Assembly (NCBI RefSeq): GCF_020880995.1
Contig: NZ_JAJISD010000004.1
Location: 248,001 to 312,000 of the forward strand
Source of the DNA: Reyranella aquatilis
GTDB taxonomy: Bacteria > Pseudomonadota > Alphaproteobacteria > Reyranellales > Reyranellaceae
Length of the DNA: 64,000 nucleotides
Direction: 5' to 3'
Shown: one piece after another, positions 20,206 through 29,290 of the stretch
Layout of the letters: each line of letters opens with the position of its first letter
Position numbering within the stretch: position 1 is the first letter of the stretch
The notes under the pieces: generated by a model
What the model was told of the DNA's origin: nothing
Seen by the model: the letters and a program-made list of their open reading frames with translations, nothing else
Database searches by the model: none
Made by a program: the position numbers and the translations under genes

Positions 20206-23200
20206 GCGACCTGCTCGATGCCCTCGCTCTGGCGACCGACGCGCAGCGCAGCGCCACCACACCCGATCATTCGGCCTGGGTCGAGGCCAATGCCGGTACC
20301 GGCAAGACGAAGGTCCTGACCGATCGCGTCACGCGGCTGCTGCTGAACGAGGTCAAGCCCGAGCGCATCCTCTGCCTCACCTTCACCAAGGCCGCGGCGG
20401 CGGAGATGCGTAACCGCCTCGCCCACCAGCTCGGCCGCTGGGCGCTGGCCGAAGAGGCGACGCTCGATTCAGGTGTCGCCCGGCTGATCGACCGCGCGCC
20501 CACCGCGAAGGAGCGCGTGATCGCGCGCCGCCTGTTCGCGCGCGTGCTCGACGCCCCGGGCGGCATCAACATCCTGACCATCCACGCATTCTGCCAGGCG
20601 CTGCTGAAGCGCTTCCCGCTGGAAGCCGGCGTGGCGCCGGGCTTCGAGATCCTCGACGAGGCCGAGGCACAGACCATCCTGCGTCGCGTGCAGGACGAAC
20701 AGATGGAGGCGCTGGCCCGCAGCGATGCGCCGCCGGAACTAGCTGCCGCACTCGCCACCGTCGCGGGCAAGGTCTCGATCGCCGAGTATGCCGAGCTGAT
20801 GACGCGCCTCCTGAGCGAGCGCGCGTGGCTGCTGGCGCGCATCGGCGACGAGGCCGGCCTGGACCGTGTCCGCGCCCGCATCGCCAAGGCAATGGGCTGC
20901 CGTCCGGACGATACGGCCGCGGAGCTGACGAAAAGCGCCTGCGTCGACTCGGCCTTTGACGCCGCGGCGTTGCGCGAGGCCGCCCGCGCGCTGGCGAGCG
21001 GCGGCAAGCAGGACAAGATCCGCAGCGCCACGATCGCCGAATGGCTGGCCGCATCCGACCGTGCGGCGATGCTGCCCGCCTACGCGCAGGCTTTCTTCAC
21101 CGCCAAGGGCGAGATCCTGGCACGGCTCGCCACCAAGGCTGCCATCCAGGCGATGCCCGGGATCGAGGACGTGCTGCGCGGCGAGGCCGAGCGGCTGTCC
21201 CGCACGCTCGACCGCATCAACGGCGCCACGCTGGTCGAACACACGCTGGCGCTATTGCGGCTCGGCCTCGATGTCAGCGAGCGCTACACCAACGCCAAGC
21301 GCCGCCGCGCCGTGCTCGACTACGACGACCTGATCGTCGCCACGCGCCGCCTGCTGGAAAGCGCGGAGAATGCGGCCTGGGTGCTGTTCAAGCTCGACGG
21401 CGGCATCGACCATGTTCTGGTCGACGAGGCGCAGGACACCAACCCCGACCAGTGGGAAGTGATCCGCAGCCTCACCGCGGAGTTCTTCGTGGGCGATGGT
21501 GCGGCCGTCGGGCGCAGCCGCACGATCTTCGCGGTCGGCGACACCAAGCAGTCGATCTTCGGCTTCCAGCGCGCCGATCCGCGCAAGCTGAAGGAGATGC
21601 GCACATGGTTCGACGATCGCAGTCGCGTCGCCGATCGCATGTTCGTCCCGGTCGAGCTCAACGTCTCGTTCCGCTCGACGCCGGCCGTGCTCGATGCGGT
21701 CGACTGGGTGTTCGGGGAGATCGAGGCCGCCAAGGGCGTCGCCGAGCCCGGCCATGTCGTCCACCTGCCCAGCCGCAAGAACGAGCCCGGCCGCGTGGAA
21801 CTGTGGCCGCTGGTCGCCGGCGGCGAGGATGATGTCGATACGAAGGACATCGAAGCCGCCGGCAGCGGTGGAGGCCTCGCCCTGCCGCACGAGCGGCTGG
21901 CCCAGCTCATTGCCGCGCACGCCAAGGGGCTGATCGGCACGGAGCGCCGGGCGCGCGACGGCGAGACGCTGCATGCTGGTCACTTCATGGTTCTGGTGCG
22001 GCGACGCAACGAGTTCGTGAACGCACTGGTACGCGCGCTGAAGCGCGAAGGTGTCGAGGTCGCAGGCGTCGACCGGCTCAACCTCGGCCAGGAACTGGCC
22101 ATCCAGGACCTGCTGGCCATGGCGCGATTCGTCCTGTTGCCGCAGGACGACCTCAACCTCGCGGCGCTCCTGAAGTCGCCGCTGATCGGCCTGCGGGAGG
22201 AGCAACTCTTCACGCTCGCCTGGAACAGACCCGGTCACCTCTGGCGCGCCCTGCGCGAGCGCCGCAGCGAGGCCGCGTTCGCTGCCGCCCATGCGACCCT
22301 CTCCGACTGGCTGCGCCGCGCCGACTACGAAACGCCGTTCGACTTCTTCGCCCGCGTGCTGGGACCGGAAGGCGGCCGGCGCCGCCTGCTGGAACGGCTG
22401 GGCCGCGAAGCGTCCGACCCGATCGACGAGTTGCTGGCGCGCGCGCTGCAGTATCAGGGGATCGAGGGCGGTTCGCTGCAGGGCTTCCTGCGCTGGTTCG
22501 AGACCGGCGGCGGCGAGATCAAGCGCGACCTCGACCAGAACCGGCGCCGCGAGCTGCGCATCCTGACCGTCCACGCTTCCAAGGGCCTGCAGGCGCCGAT
22601 CGTCTATCTGCCCGACACCACGCGCGTGCCGCAGAACCGCGAGCGGCTGCTGGCCGACGATCGCGACGAGTCCCGCCTCTGGCTGCCGCGCACCGACGAC
22701 GCCAACGACGCGGCGCGCACCTGGCGACGCGAGGTGCATGACCGGGCGCTGGAGGAACAGAACCGACTCCTCTACGTCGCCATGACCCGTGCCGAGGACA
22801 GGCTCTATGTCGGGGGATGGACGGGCACGCGCAAACCCGATCGCGGCTGCTGGTACGAACGCATCGAGGCCGGCCTGCGCGCGAGCGCCGAGGCCGAGCT
22901 GCCCGCCGACGCACCGCACCGTGTCCGCGCCGTGCCGCGTGACTTCGACTTCGCCCCCACGCTCGGCGCCGCAGGCTGGTCGGGCGCTGGCTACGAGCTG
23001 GTGAATGAAGGACACATCGTCGAGAGCGAGCAGCCCGAGCTGCCGATCGACGAGGAGGCGCCGTTGCCCGACTGGTGGAGCGAGCCCGCTCCGGGCGAGC
23101 CCGATCCGCCGACGCCGCTCGCGCCGTCGCAGCCGCTGCCCGACGAGGCCGCCGCCGAACCGCGGGCCTACAGTCCACTGATCGCCGACGACCCCAGACG

Positions 23201-23717
23201 TTGGAAGCGGGGTCTGCTGCTGCACGACCTGCTGCGCCATCTTCCCGGCCTGCCGCCCGGCGAGCGCGCCGATGCCGCCCGCCGCTTTCTCGCCCAGCCC
23301 GCCCATGCGCTCGCGGCGGAGGATGTGGAGAGCTGGGCCGCGGAGGCGCTGTCCGTCACCGAGGCGCCGGCTCATGCCGCCCTGTTCGCAGCCGGATCGC
23401 GCGCGGAAGTGCCGCTGATCGGCACCGTGAAAACGCCGCGGGGCACCTTCACGGTCAGCGGACAGGTCGACCGGCTGGCCGTTTCCGACCGCGAGGTCCT
23501 GATCGTCGACTACAAGACCAACCGCCCGCCGCCCGAATCCGCCGCAGGCGTGGCGCTCGCCTATCGCCGCCAGCTCGCGCTCTACCGGGCGCTGCTGCAG
23601 CAGATCTATCCCGGCCGCATCGTCAGGGCTTTCCTGCTCTGGACAGCGGCCCCGCGCCTGATGGAGATTTCTGCGGAAACACTCGATAAATCAATGCCTT
23701 ATGCCGGCCCACCTTGA
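20202..23717 (+). CDS. addA: Double-strand break repair helicase-nuclease AddA
   Basis: The 1171-residue UvrD-like helicase has Walker A ANAGTGKTKVL near residue 28, motif Ia LTFTKAAAAEM, motif II VDEAQDTNPDQW, motif III GDTKQSIFGFQRA, motif V LTVHASKGLQAPIVYLP and motif VI YVAMTRAEDRLYVGG. A C-terminal RecB-type nuclease holds VLIVDYKTNRPP near residue 1100. Together with AddB it replaces RecBCD. The two genes overlap by 4 bases (ATGA), giving equal synthesis. The gene ends 65 bases before the trxA promoter region. Confidence 0.95.
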   Translation: MSDLLDALALATDAQRSATTPDHSAWVEANAGTGKTKVLTDRVTRLLLNEVKPERILCLTFTKAAAAEMRNRLAHQLGRWALAEEATLDSGVARLIDRAPTAKERVIARRLFARVLDAPGGINILTIHAFCQALLKRFPLEAGVAPGFEILDEAEAQTILRRVQDEQMEALARSDAPPELAAALATVAGKVSIAEYAELMTRLLSERAWLLARIGDEAGLDRVRARIAKAMGCRPDDTAAELTKSACVDSAFDAAALREAARALASGGKQDKIRSATIAEWLAASDRAAMLPAYAQAFFTAKGEILARLATKAAIQAMPGIEDVLRGEAERLSRTLDRINGATLVEHTLALLRLGLDVSERYTNAKRRRAVLDYDDLIVATRRLLESAENAAWVLFKLDGGIDHVLVDEAQDTNPDQWEVIRSLTAEFFVGDGAAVGRSRTIFAVGDTKQSIFGFQRADPRKLKEMRTWFDDRSRVADRMFVPVELNVSFRSTPAVLDAVDWVFGEIEAAKGVAEPGHVVHLPSRKNEPGRVELWPLVAGGEDDVDTKDIEAAGSGGGLALPHERLAQLIAAHAKGLIGTERRARDGETLHAGHFMVLVRRRNEFVNALVRALKREGVEVAGVDRLNLGQELAIQDLLAMARFVLLPQDDLNLAALLKSPLIGLREEQLFTLAWNRPGHLWRALRERRSEAAFAAAHATLSDWLRRADYETPFDFFARVLGPEGGRRRLLERLGREASDPIDELLARALQYQGIEGGSLQGFLRWFETGGGEIKRDLDQNRRRELRILTVHASKGLQAPIVYLPDTTRVPQNRERLLADDRDESRLWLPRTDDANDAARTWRREVHDRALEEQNRLLYVAMTRAEDRLYVGGWTGTRKPDRGCWYERIEAGLRASAEAELPADAPHRVRAVPRDFDFAPTLGAAGWSGAGYELVNEGHIVESEQPELPIDEEAPLPDWWSEPAPGEPDPPTPLAPSQPLPDEAAAEPRAYSPLIADDPRRWKRGLLLHDLLRHLPGLPPGERADAARRFLAQPAHALAAEDVESWAAEALSVTEAPAHAALFAAGSRAEVPLIGTVKTPRGTFTVSGQVDRLAVSDREVLIVDYKTNRPPPESAAGVALAYRRQLALYRALLQQIYPGRIVRAFLLWTAAPRLMEISAETLDKSMPYAGPP

Positions 23718-23742
23718 CTCCGGGGGCGTGCGTTCCTAGCTT
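23714..23742 (+). promoter_or_regulatory. Likely trxA promoter
   Basis: TTGACT (23714-23719) and TAGCTT (23737-23742) are separated by 17 bases, a good match to a sigma-70 type promoter. It overlaps the addA stop and lies 61 bases before the trxA ATG. Confidence 0.4.
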
Positions 23743-23802
23743 CTGGGCCAAGGGCGGCGCCGGTCCATCGACCGGCCAGTAGTGTATTTGGGAGAACCCA
23801 CG

Positions 23803-24120
23803 ATGACCGTTAAAGCAACCGATGCTTCCTTCGAGCAGGAAGTCCTGAAGTCCGACACGCCCGTCCTCGTCGACTTCTGGGCGGAGTGGTGCGGCCCCTG
23901 CCGCATGATCGGCCCCTCGCTCGAGGACATCTCCAAGGAGATGGACGGCAAGCTCAAGGTCGTGAAGATCAATATCGACGAGAACCCGATGGCGCCGACG
24001 CGCTACGGCGTGCGCTCGATCCCGACCCTGCTGCTGTTCAAGAACGGCCAGGTTGCCGCCACCAAGATCGGCGCCGAGCCGAAGCAGAAGCTGGTGAGCT
24101 GGATCAACACCGTCGTCTGA
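23803..24120 (+). CDS. trxA: Thioredoxin
   Basis: The 105-residue protein is a standard cytosolic thioredoxin, with active site [11 protein letters not shown] (Cys30, Cys33), the cis-proline segment [12 protein letters not shown], and LVDF before the active site. It reduces protein disulfides, including ribonucleotide reductase. I use the ATG at 23803, which has GGAGAA 6 bases upstream; an earlier in-frame codon at 23782 would add 7 residues not seen in the family. It converges with folC. Confidence 0.97.
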   Translation: MTVKATDASFEQEVLKSDTPVLVDFWAEWCGPCRMIGPSLEDISKEMDGKLKVVKINIDENPMAPTRYGVRSIPTLLLFKNGQVAATKIGAEPKQKLVSWINTVV

Positions 24121-24135
24121 CCTGAAGCGGGCGGC

Positions 24136-25434
24136 TCACCCGTTGCGGGCAAGGACCTCGCCCGCAACGTAGAGCGAGCCGCAGATGAGAATGCGCATCG
24201 GCGCGGGCTGGGTGGCCAACAGGTCTTCCAGTGCCGCGCCGATGTCGTTTGCGGGGATGCAGTCGAGGCCGACGTCAGCAGCCTTGGCGCAGGCTTCCTG
24301 CGGCGTATAGGCGGCATGACCTTCCGGGAACGGGATCGCGCGCGCCGCGGTGGCGTAGCGCGCCAGCGGCCGCAGGAAGCCCGAGGCATCCTTGGTCGTC
24401 TGCATGGCGAAGACGAGATAGAGCGGCAGCGGGGCCGGCTCCTTCGCCCATTCCGCCGCCATCCGGCCGAGCACGATGCCGCAATCCTCGTTGTGGCCGC
24501 CGTCGAGCCAGAGTTCGCAGCCGGGCGGCAGCGAATCCGGCAGCGGCCCTCGCGTGAGACGCTGCAGCCGTGCCGGCCATTCCACCGAGGCGAGCCCCTT
24601 GCGGATCGCGCCCTCGTCGATGTCGAAGCGCGCGGCCCGCAGCCGCTCGATGCAGGCCACCGCGGTGGCGGCATTGTCGATCTGGTGCGCGCCGATCAGC
24701 GCCGGCGCGGGCAGATCGAGGGTCAACAGGTCGCTTTCGTAGCGGAAGCCCGAGGCATGTGGCGTCACCTGCCACTCGCGCCCCATGCGGAACAGTGGCG
24801 CCGCGAGCTTGGCCGCCTCGGTCTCGATGACCTGGGCACTGACGTCGCGCTGGCGGCCGATCACCGCGGGGGTCGCGCGCTTCAGGATACCCGCCTTCTC
24901 CCAGGCGATGCCCTCGAGCTTGTCGCCCAGGAATCCGGTGTGGTCGTAGCCGACCGGCGTGATGGCCGAGAGAGCCGGTTCGATCACGTTGGTGCTGTCG
25001 AAGCGGCCGCCCATGCCGACCTCGATGATGCCAAGGTCGGCCGGCACGCGCGAGAAAGCGAGATAGGCCAGCGCCGTGGTGATGTCGAAGAAGGAGATCG
25101 GCGTGTCGCCGTTGGCCTCCTCGCACTCGGTCAGCATCTCGTCGAGCTCGTGATCGTCGATCAGTCGGCCGGCGATGCGGATGCGCTCGTTGAAGCGCAC
25201 GAGATGGGGCGAGGTGTAGACGTGGACGCGGTAGCCCGCCGCCTCGGCCATGGCGCGCAGATGGGCGACCAGCGAGCCCTTGCCGTTGGTGCCGGCGACG
25301 TGGACCAGCGGCGGCAGCTTCTTCTCCGGGGATCCCAGCCGCTTCAGCAGCCTCTCGATGCGCTCAAGCCCGAGGGTGATGACCCTCGGATGATGGCTCA
25401 TCAGACGCTGAACGATCGGGTCGTTCGCGGTCAC
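24136..25434 (-). CDS. folC: Folylpolyglutamate synthase/dihydrofolate synthase
   Basis: The 432-residue Mur-ligase-family enzyme adds glutamate to dihydropteroate and to folates. It shows the ATP loop VAGTNGKGSLVAHL near residue 47, the folate-binding YTSPHLVRFNERIRI, GIIEVGMGGRFDSTNV, the YDHTGFLGD segment and WLDGGHNEDC of the C-terminal domain. Start is GTG at 25434. It follows accD on the minus strand with 13 bases between, the usual accD-folC operon. Its end carries a perfect 10-base inverted repeat near the convergent trxA. Confidence 0.95.
   Translation of the reverse strand: MTANDPIVQRLMSHHPRVITLGLERIERLLKRLGSPEKKLPPLVHVAGTNGKGSLVAHLRAMAEAAGYRVHVYTSPHLVRFNERIRIAGRLIDDHELDEMLTECEEANGDTPISFFDITTALAYLAFSRVPADLGIIEVGMGGRFDSTNVIEPALSAITPVGYDHTGFLGDKLEGIAWEKAGILKRATPAVIGRQRDVSAQVIETEAAKLAAPLFRMGREWQVTPHASGFRYESDLLTLDLPAPALIGAHQIDNAATAVACIERLRAARFDIDEGAIRKGLASVEWPARLQRLTRGPLPDSLPPGCELWLDGGHNEDCGIVLGRMAAEWAKEPAPLPLYLVFAMQTTKDASGFLRPLARYATAARAIPFPEGHAAYTPQEACAKAADVGLDCIPANDIGAALEDLLATQPAPMRILICGSLYVAGEVLARNG
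24141..24169. terminator. Inverted repeat at the folC 3' end
   Basis: A perfect 10-base dyad (CGTTGCGGGC / GCCCGCAACG, 9-base loop) lies in the last codons of folC, 21 bases after the trxA stop. It could end trxA transcription in rho-assisted fashion or fold at the folC mRNA end. No T-run is present on either side, so a real terminator is uncertain. Confidence 0.3.
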
Positions 25435-25447
25435 GGCGGCGATCCCG

Positions 25448-26341
25448 TCAGCGCGAAGACGTGACCGCGAGCGGGCGGTTGTCGACGACGAGCGGATCCA
25501 TGAACAGCGAGACCATGCGGATCAGCGTCTCGCGCAGCTTGTGGCGATGCACGACCGCATCGACCATGCCGTGCTCCAGCAGATACTCCGAGCGCTGGAA
25601 ACCGGGCGGCAGTTCCTGGCGGATCGTGTCCTGGATGACGCGCGGGCCGGCGAAGCCGATGATCGCGTCGGGTTCGGCGATGTGGACGTCGCCCAGCATG
25701 GCGAACGAGGCCGAGACACCGCCGGTCGTCGGATCGGTCAGCACCACGATGTAGGGCAGGCCCGCTTCCTTGACCTTGCGCACCGCGATGGTCGTGCGCG
25801 TGAGCTGCATCAGCGACAGGATGCCTTCCTGCATGCGCGCGCCGCCGGAAGCCGAGAAGACGATCAGCGGCGCCTTGCGCGCGACCGCGAGGTCGGCGGC
25901 CATGACCAGCCCCTCGCCCACGGCCGTACCCATCGAGCCGCCCATGAAGCCGAAGTCGAGCAGCGCCACGATCGAGAGGCGGCTGCCCATGAGGCCGCTC
26001 GCCACGACCAGCGCATCGGTCGTGCCCTCGGCCTTGGCCTGGGCCTCCTTGAGGCGCGCGTCATAGCGCTTGGTGTCGCGGAACTTGAGCGGGTCGGCGT
26101 TCACGCGCGGCAGCGGATGAAGCTCGTACTTTCCCTCGTCGAACAGGTGCGGCAGCCGCTTCAGCGGCCGCAGCCGCATGTGATGGCCGCAGTGGTTGCA
26201 GACCTCCTGGTTGGCTTCCCAGTCGCGCGTGAACAGCATCTGTTCGCACTTCGGGCACTTAACCCAGAGATTGTCCGGCGTCTCCTTGCGGGCGACCAGC
26301 GCGCGCAGCTTGGGGCGGACGAAATTGGTCAGCCAGTTCAT
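25448..26341 (-). CDS. accD: Acetyl-CoA carboxylase carboxyltransferase beta subunit
   Basis: The 297-residue subunit moves the carboxyl group from biotin to acetyl-CoA in the first step of fatty acid synthesis. The N-terminal zinc ribbon is complete (Cys29, Cys32, Cys48, Cys51 in CPKCEQ and CNHCGHH). The crotonase-fold part contains FSASGGARMQEG and the oxyanion segment DPTTGGVSASFA. It is the middle gene of a dacA-accD-folC run on the minus strand. The gap to dacA is 37 bases. Confidence 0.97.
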   Translation of the reverse strand: MNWLTNFVRPKLRALVARKETPDNLWVKCPKCEQMLFTRDWEANQEVCNHCGHHMRLRPLKRLPHLFDEGKYELHPLPRVNADPLKFRDTKRYDARLKEAQAKAEGTTDALVVASGLMGSRLSIVALLDFGFMGGSMGTAVGEGLVMAADLAVARKAPLIVFSASGGARMQEGILSLMQLTRTTIAVRKVKEAGLPYIVVLTDPTTGGVSASFAMLGDVHIAEPDAIIGFAGPRVIQDTIRQELPPGFQRSEYLLEHGMVDAVVHRHKLRETLIRMVSLFMDPLVVDNRPLAVTSSR

Positions 26342-26378
26342 GAGCGCGGTATCGCACGAATGAGGGGGCGGGCCAAGG

Positions 26379-27599
26379 TCAGCGCCAGAACCCGCTGAAC
26401 GGCGCGGCGATCTCCGAGGATTTCTTCACGACGCAGAAGGATTTCCGGGCCTGGTACTCGGCGCACAGCTTCTGCGCGGCTTCCGGCTGCAGGTCCGCAA
26501 TGATGGCGGCCTGTTTCGTCACCTGGTTCGACGCGACCGGCAGGATCCATTCCTTCCCGGCGTGAGCGACGCCCATCGCCATGAGTCTCGCCTGTCCGGC
26601 GTCGAACGCGCTCTTGGCGCTGCGCCAGTCGCCGAAGGTCCCGAGCCAGACGGCATCGCCGGGATAGTCGTAGCGCATGGGATTGCACTCGGCATAGGGA
26701 AACACCGTCGTCGGTGCGCCTCCCGAATTCTTGGTCTGCCAGATCTTCTGGCGGCTCCCGCCGGTCTTCAGCGCATAGGCCTCGTCGAACAGGCGGACCA
26801 GGGCCTCGTCGCGCAGGTCGGAGCGGCGGAAGCCGAAGGCGACGGCGACCAGCCGCCGCCCGTCGCGCACCGCGCTACCCACGATGTTGAAGCCCGAGGC
26901 GCAGATGAAGCCGGTCTTCAGCCCGTCCGCATAGGGCGAATAGAGGTCGAGGAACTTCACGCCCGGCCCGATCCGCTGCTTGCCCAGCATGAACTCCTTG
27001 GTGCGGAAATAACCGTAATACTCGGGAAAGTCCTTGATGATCGCGAGCGCCAGGATGGCCATGTCGCGCGCCGTCGTCACCTGCTCCGGGTCGGGCCAGC
27101 CGTTGGCGTTGCGGAAGATCGTGGCCGTCATGCCGAGACGCTTTGCCGTATCGGTCATGCGCTGGGCGAAGGCCGGCTCCGAGCCCGAGATCTGCTCGCC
27201 GAAGGCGGTGGCGACGTCGTTGGCGGAGCGGGCGACCAGCGCCTGGATCCCCTGCTCCACCGTGATGGCCTGGCCGGGCGCGAGGCCGAGATGCGAGGCC
27301 GGCTTCTTGCGCGCATTCTCCGAGAAGGGAAGCGTCGAGGCGAGCTGCAGGCGGCCGGCCTTCAGTTCCTCGAAGACGATGTAGATCGTCATGATCTTGG
27401 TGAGCGAGGCCGGATACCACGGCGCGCCGGCATTGCGGTCCAGCAGGGCCTCGCCGGTCGCCACGTCGACCACGACATAGGGACCCGCGGGAACCGGGCC
27501 GGTCGGCGAGGCGACGGAGGCGATCTGGGCTCGCGCGGAGGTCAGCGACAGGGCGACAAGGCCCAGGATGCACAGCAGAAGACGCACGTTCATTGCCAT
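26379..27599 (-). CDS. dacA: D-alanyl-D-alanine carboxypeptidase (S11) with SPOR-like C-terminus
   Basis: The 406-residue penicillin-binding protein trims the terminal D-Ala of peptidoglycan side chains in the periplasm. A signal peptide ends at SARA. The three active-site motifs are SLTK, SAND and KTG (DGLKTGF). In place of the PBP5 C-terminal domain, the last 80 residues (WLGTFGDWRSAKSAFDAGQA to QKLCAEYQARKSFCVV) look like a SPOR domain, which would bind denuded septal glycan. ATG at 27599 chosen because the signal peptide follows directly; 27593 is also possible. Divergent from the hydrolase gene at 27665. Confidence 0.92.
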   Translation of the reverse strand: MAMNVRLLLCILGLVALSLTSARAQIASVASPTGPVPAGPYVVVDVATGEALLDRNAGAPWYPASLTKIMTIYIVFEELKAGRLQLASTLPFSENARKKPASHLGLAPGQAITVEQGIQALVARSANDVATAFGEQISGSEPAFAQRMTDTAKRLGMTATIFRNANGWPDPEQVTTARDMAILALAIIKDFPEYYGYFRTKEFMLGKQRIGPGVKFLDLYSPYADGLKTGFICASGFNIVGSAVRDGRRLVAVAFGFRRSDLRDEALVRLFDEAYALKTGGSRQKIWQTKNSGGAPTTVFPYAECNPMRYDYPGDAVWLGTFGDWRSAKSAFDAGQARLMAMGVAHAGKEWILPVASNQVTKQAAIIADLQPEAAQKLCAEYQARKSFCVVKKSSEIAAPFSGFWR

Positions 27600-27664
27600 C
27601 GATGCGGGACGAGCCGCCACCATACGCCCTTCCAACCGCCCGCGGGAGGCATTAGATCGGATGC

Positions 27665-28315
27665 ATGCTCAAGGTCATGATCGCCCCCGTCACCCCGTTC
27701 CAGCAGAATTGCTCCATCGTCTGGTGCGACGAGACCATGGAGGGCACCGCCGTCGATCCCGGCGGCGACTTCGACATGCTGAAACAGGCGATCGACCAGC
27801 AGGGCATCAAGGTGACAAAAGTCCTGCTGACGCACGGCCACGTCGATCACGCCTCGGCCGCCGGCACCATGGCCGAGCATTACGGCGTGAAGATCGAGGG
27901 GCCGCACGAGGACGACCTGTTCCTGATCGAGGGCCTGCCGGAATCGGGCAGGAAGTACAATTTCCCGGTCTACAAGCCGTTCGTGCCCGACCGCTGGCTG
28001 ACCCACGGCGAGACGGTCGACCTCGGCAACGTCACCTTCGACGTGGTGCACTGCCCCGGCCATACGCCCGGGCACGTCGTGTTCGTGAACAGGCCGGCCA
28101 AGGTCGCGTTCGTCGGCGACGTGTTGTTCCGGGGCTCGATCGGCCGCACCGATTTCCCGCGCGGCAACCACGAGCAGCTCCTCGATTCGATCCGCCACCG
28201 CCTCTGGCCGTTCGGCGACGACATCACCTTCGTCCCCGGCCACGGCCAGACCTCGACCTTCGGCTGGGAACGCAAGACCAATCCCTACGTGGCGGACCTG
28301 AACTTCGAAGATTAA
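27665..28315 (+). CDS. Glyoxalase-II-like metallo-beta-lactamase-fold hydrolase
   Basis: The 216-residue enzyme resembles E. coli YcbL/GloC, a type II glyoxalase cleaving S-lactoylglutathione. The N-terminus PVTPFQQNCSIVWCDETMEG and the metal motif THGHVDHASAAGTMAEHY are diagnostic; later ligands are in CPGHTPGHVVF, FVGDVLFRGSIGRTDFP and PGHGQTS. It stands alone on the plus strand between dacA and trpA and breaks the usual trpA-accD linkage. Family B or A repeats do not touch it, but a family A repeat follows its stop. Confidence 0.87.
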   Translation: MLKVMIAPVTPFQQNCSIVWCDETMEGTAVDPGGDFDMLKQAIDQQGIKVTKVLLTHGHVDHASAAGTMAEHYGVKIEGPHEDDLFLIEGLPESGRKYNFPVYKPFVPDRWLTHGETVDLGNVTFDVVHCPGHTPGHVVFVNRPAKVAFVGDVLFRGSIGRTDFPRGNHEQLLDSIRHRLWPFGDDITFVPGHGQTSTFGWERKTNPYVADLNFED

Positions 28316-28323
28316 GAGAGAAA

Positions 28324-28428
28324 CTCATGCCGAGGAGGCTGCAAAGCAGCCGTCTCGAAGCATCGACACGCGCACTGCGCCTGTAACCCATCCTTCGAGA
28401 CGCGCCTGTGGGCACTCCTCAGGATGAG
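28324..28428. repeat. Family A intergenic palindrome pair, copy 1
   Basis: Two inverted copies of a 40-base unit of the type CTCATCCTGAGGAG...CGTCTCGAAGGATG lie at 28324-28363 and 28389-28428. Each unit has its own GC-rich inner stem (GCTGCAAAGCAGC in the left one). It fills the 139-base gap between convergent genes. Related copies are at 54141-54244 and 63575-63680. Confidence 0.8.
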
Positions 28429-28454
28429 GCCAAAAGCTGGCTTGCCGGGAAAAC

Positions 28455-29288
28455 TTAAGCCTTCCGCACGCCCCTGACACCGTCGGCCAGCGCCTTGATG
28501 TAGGCGAACACGCCCGGGACGAGATCGGGCTTGGCCTTGCCGCCGTCGTCGAGGCCCGCCTTCACGCGCTCGACGATGGCCGAGCCCACGACGGCAGCAT
28601 CGGCGTGACGCGCGATGGCCGCGGCCTGATCCGGGGTGCGGATGCCGAAGCCCACCCCGATCGGCAAATCGGTATGACGCTTGATCCGCTCGACATGGGT
28701 GCGCACGGCTTCTTCCGTCGCCGAACTGGTGCCGGTGATGCCGAGCACCGAGACGAAGTAGACGAACCCGGACGAATACTTCAGCACCGCCGGCAGGCGC
28801 GCGTCGTCGGTCGTCGGGGCGGTCAACAGCACCGTGTCGATGCCGGCCGCGACCGCATGGGGCTTGAGTTCGTCGGCCTCTTCCGGCGGCAGGTCGACCA
28901 GGATGAAACCGTCGACACCGGCGGCGGCGGCATCCTTGCAGAAGCGCTCGGGGCCGCGCTGGTAGACCAGATTGTAGTAGCCCATCAGCAGGATCGGCGT
29001 GTCGTTGTCGCCGGTTTCCTTGCGGAAGCGGCGCACCATGTCGAACGTCGCATCGACGGTGATGCCGGCCTTCAGGGCGCGCTGGCCCGCGAGCTGGATC
29101 GACGGGCCGTCGGCCATCGGGTCGGTGAAGGGCATGCCGAGCTCGATGAGATCGGCGCCGGCCGCGGGCAGGCCCTTCAGGATCTGGTAGCTGACGTCGA
29201 GGTTGGGATCGCCGGCGGTGACATAGGTGACGAGACCGGCCCGCTTGTCGGCCTTGAGACGGGCGAAGCGCTTGGCAATGCGGCTCAT
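28455..29288 (-). CDS. trpA: Tryptophan synthase alpha subunit
   Basis: The 277-residue TIM-barrel subunit cleaves indole-3-glycerol phosphate to indole. The catalytic acids are in [16 protein letters not shown] (Glu and Asp), with [12 protein letters not shown], and the phosphate-binding [14 protein letters not shown] at 29288 is the family start; the frame is open further upstream but antisense-like there. It begins 2 bases after the trpB stop. Last gene of the pyrF-trpF-ridA-trpB-trpA run. Confidence 0.97.
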   Translation of the reverse strand: MSRIAKRFARLKADKRAGLVTYVTAGDPNLDVSYQILKGLPAAGADLIELGMPFTDPMADGPSIQLAGQRALKAGITVDATFDMVRRFRKETGDNDTPILLMGYYNLVYQRGPERFCKDAAAAGVDGFILVDLPPEEADELKPHAVAAGIDTVLLTAPTTDDARLPAVLKYSSGFVYFVSVLGITGTSSATEEAVRTHVERIKRHTDLPIGVGFGIRTPDQAAAIARHADAAVVGSAIVERVKAGLDDGGKAKPDLVPGVFAYIKALADGVRGVRKA

Positions 29289-29290
29289 GG

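Noticed and set aside
21252..23375. A 707-codon open frame on the minus strand
   Set aside because: It mirrors addA, which carries all helicase motifs in the other frame. Composition is shadow-like.
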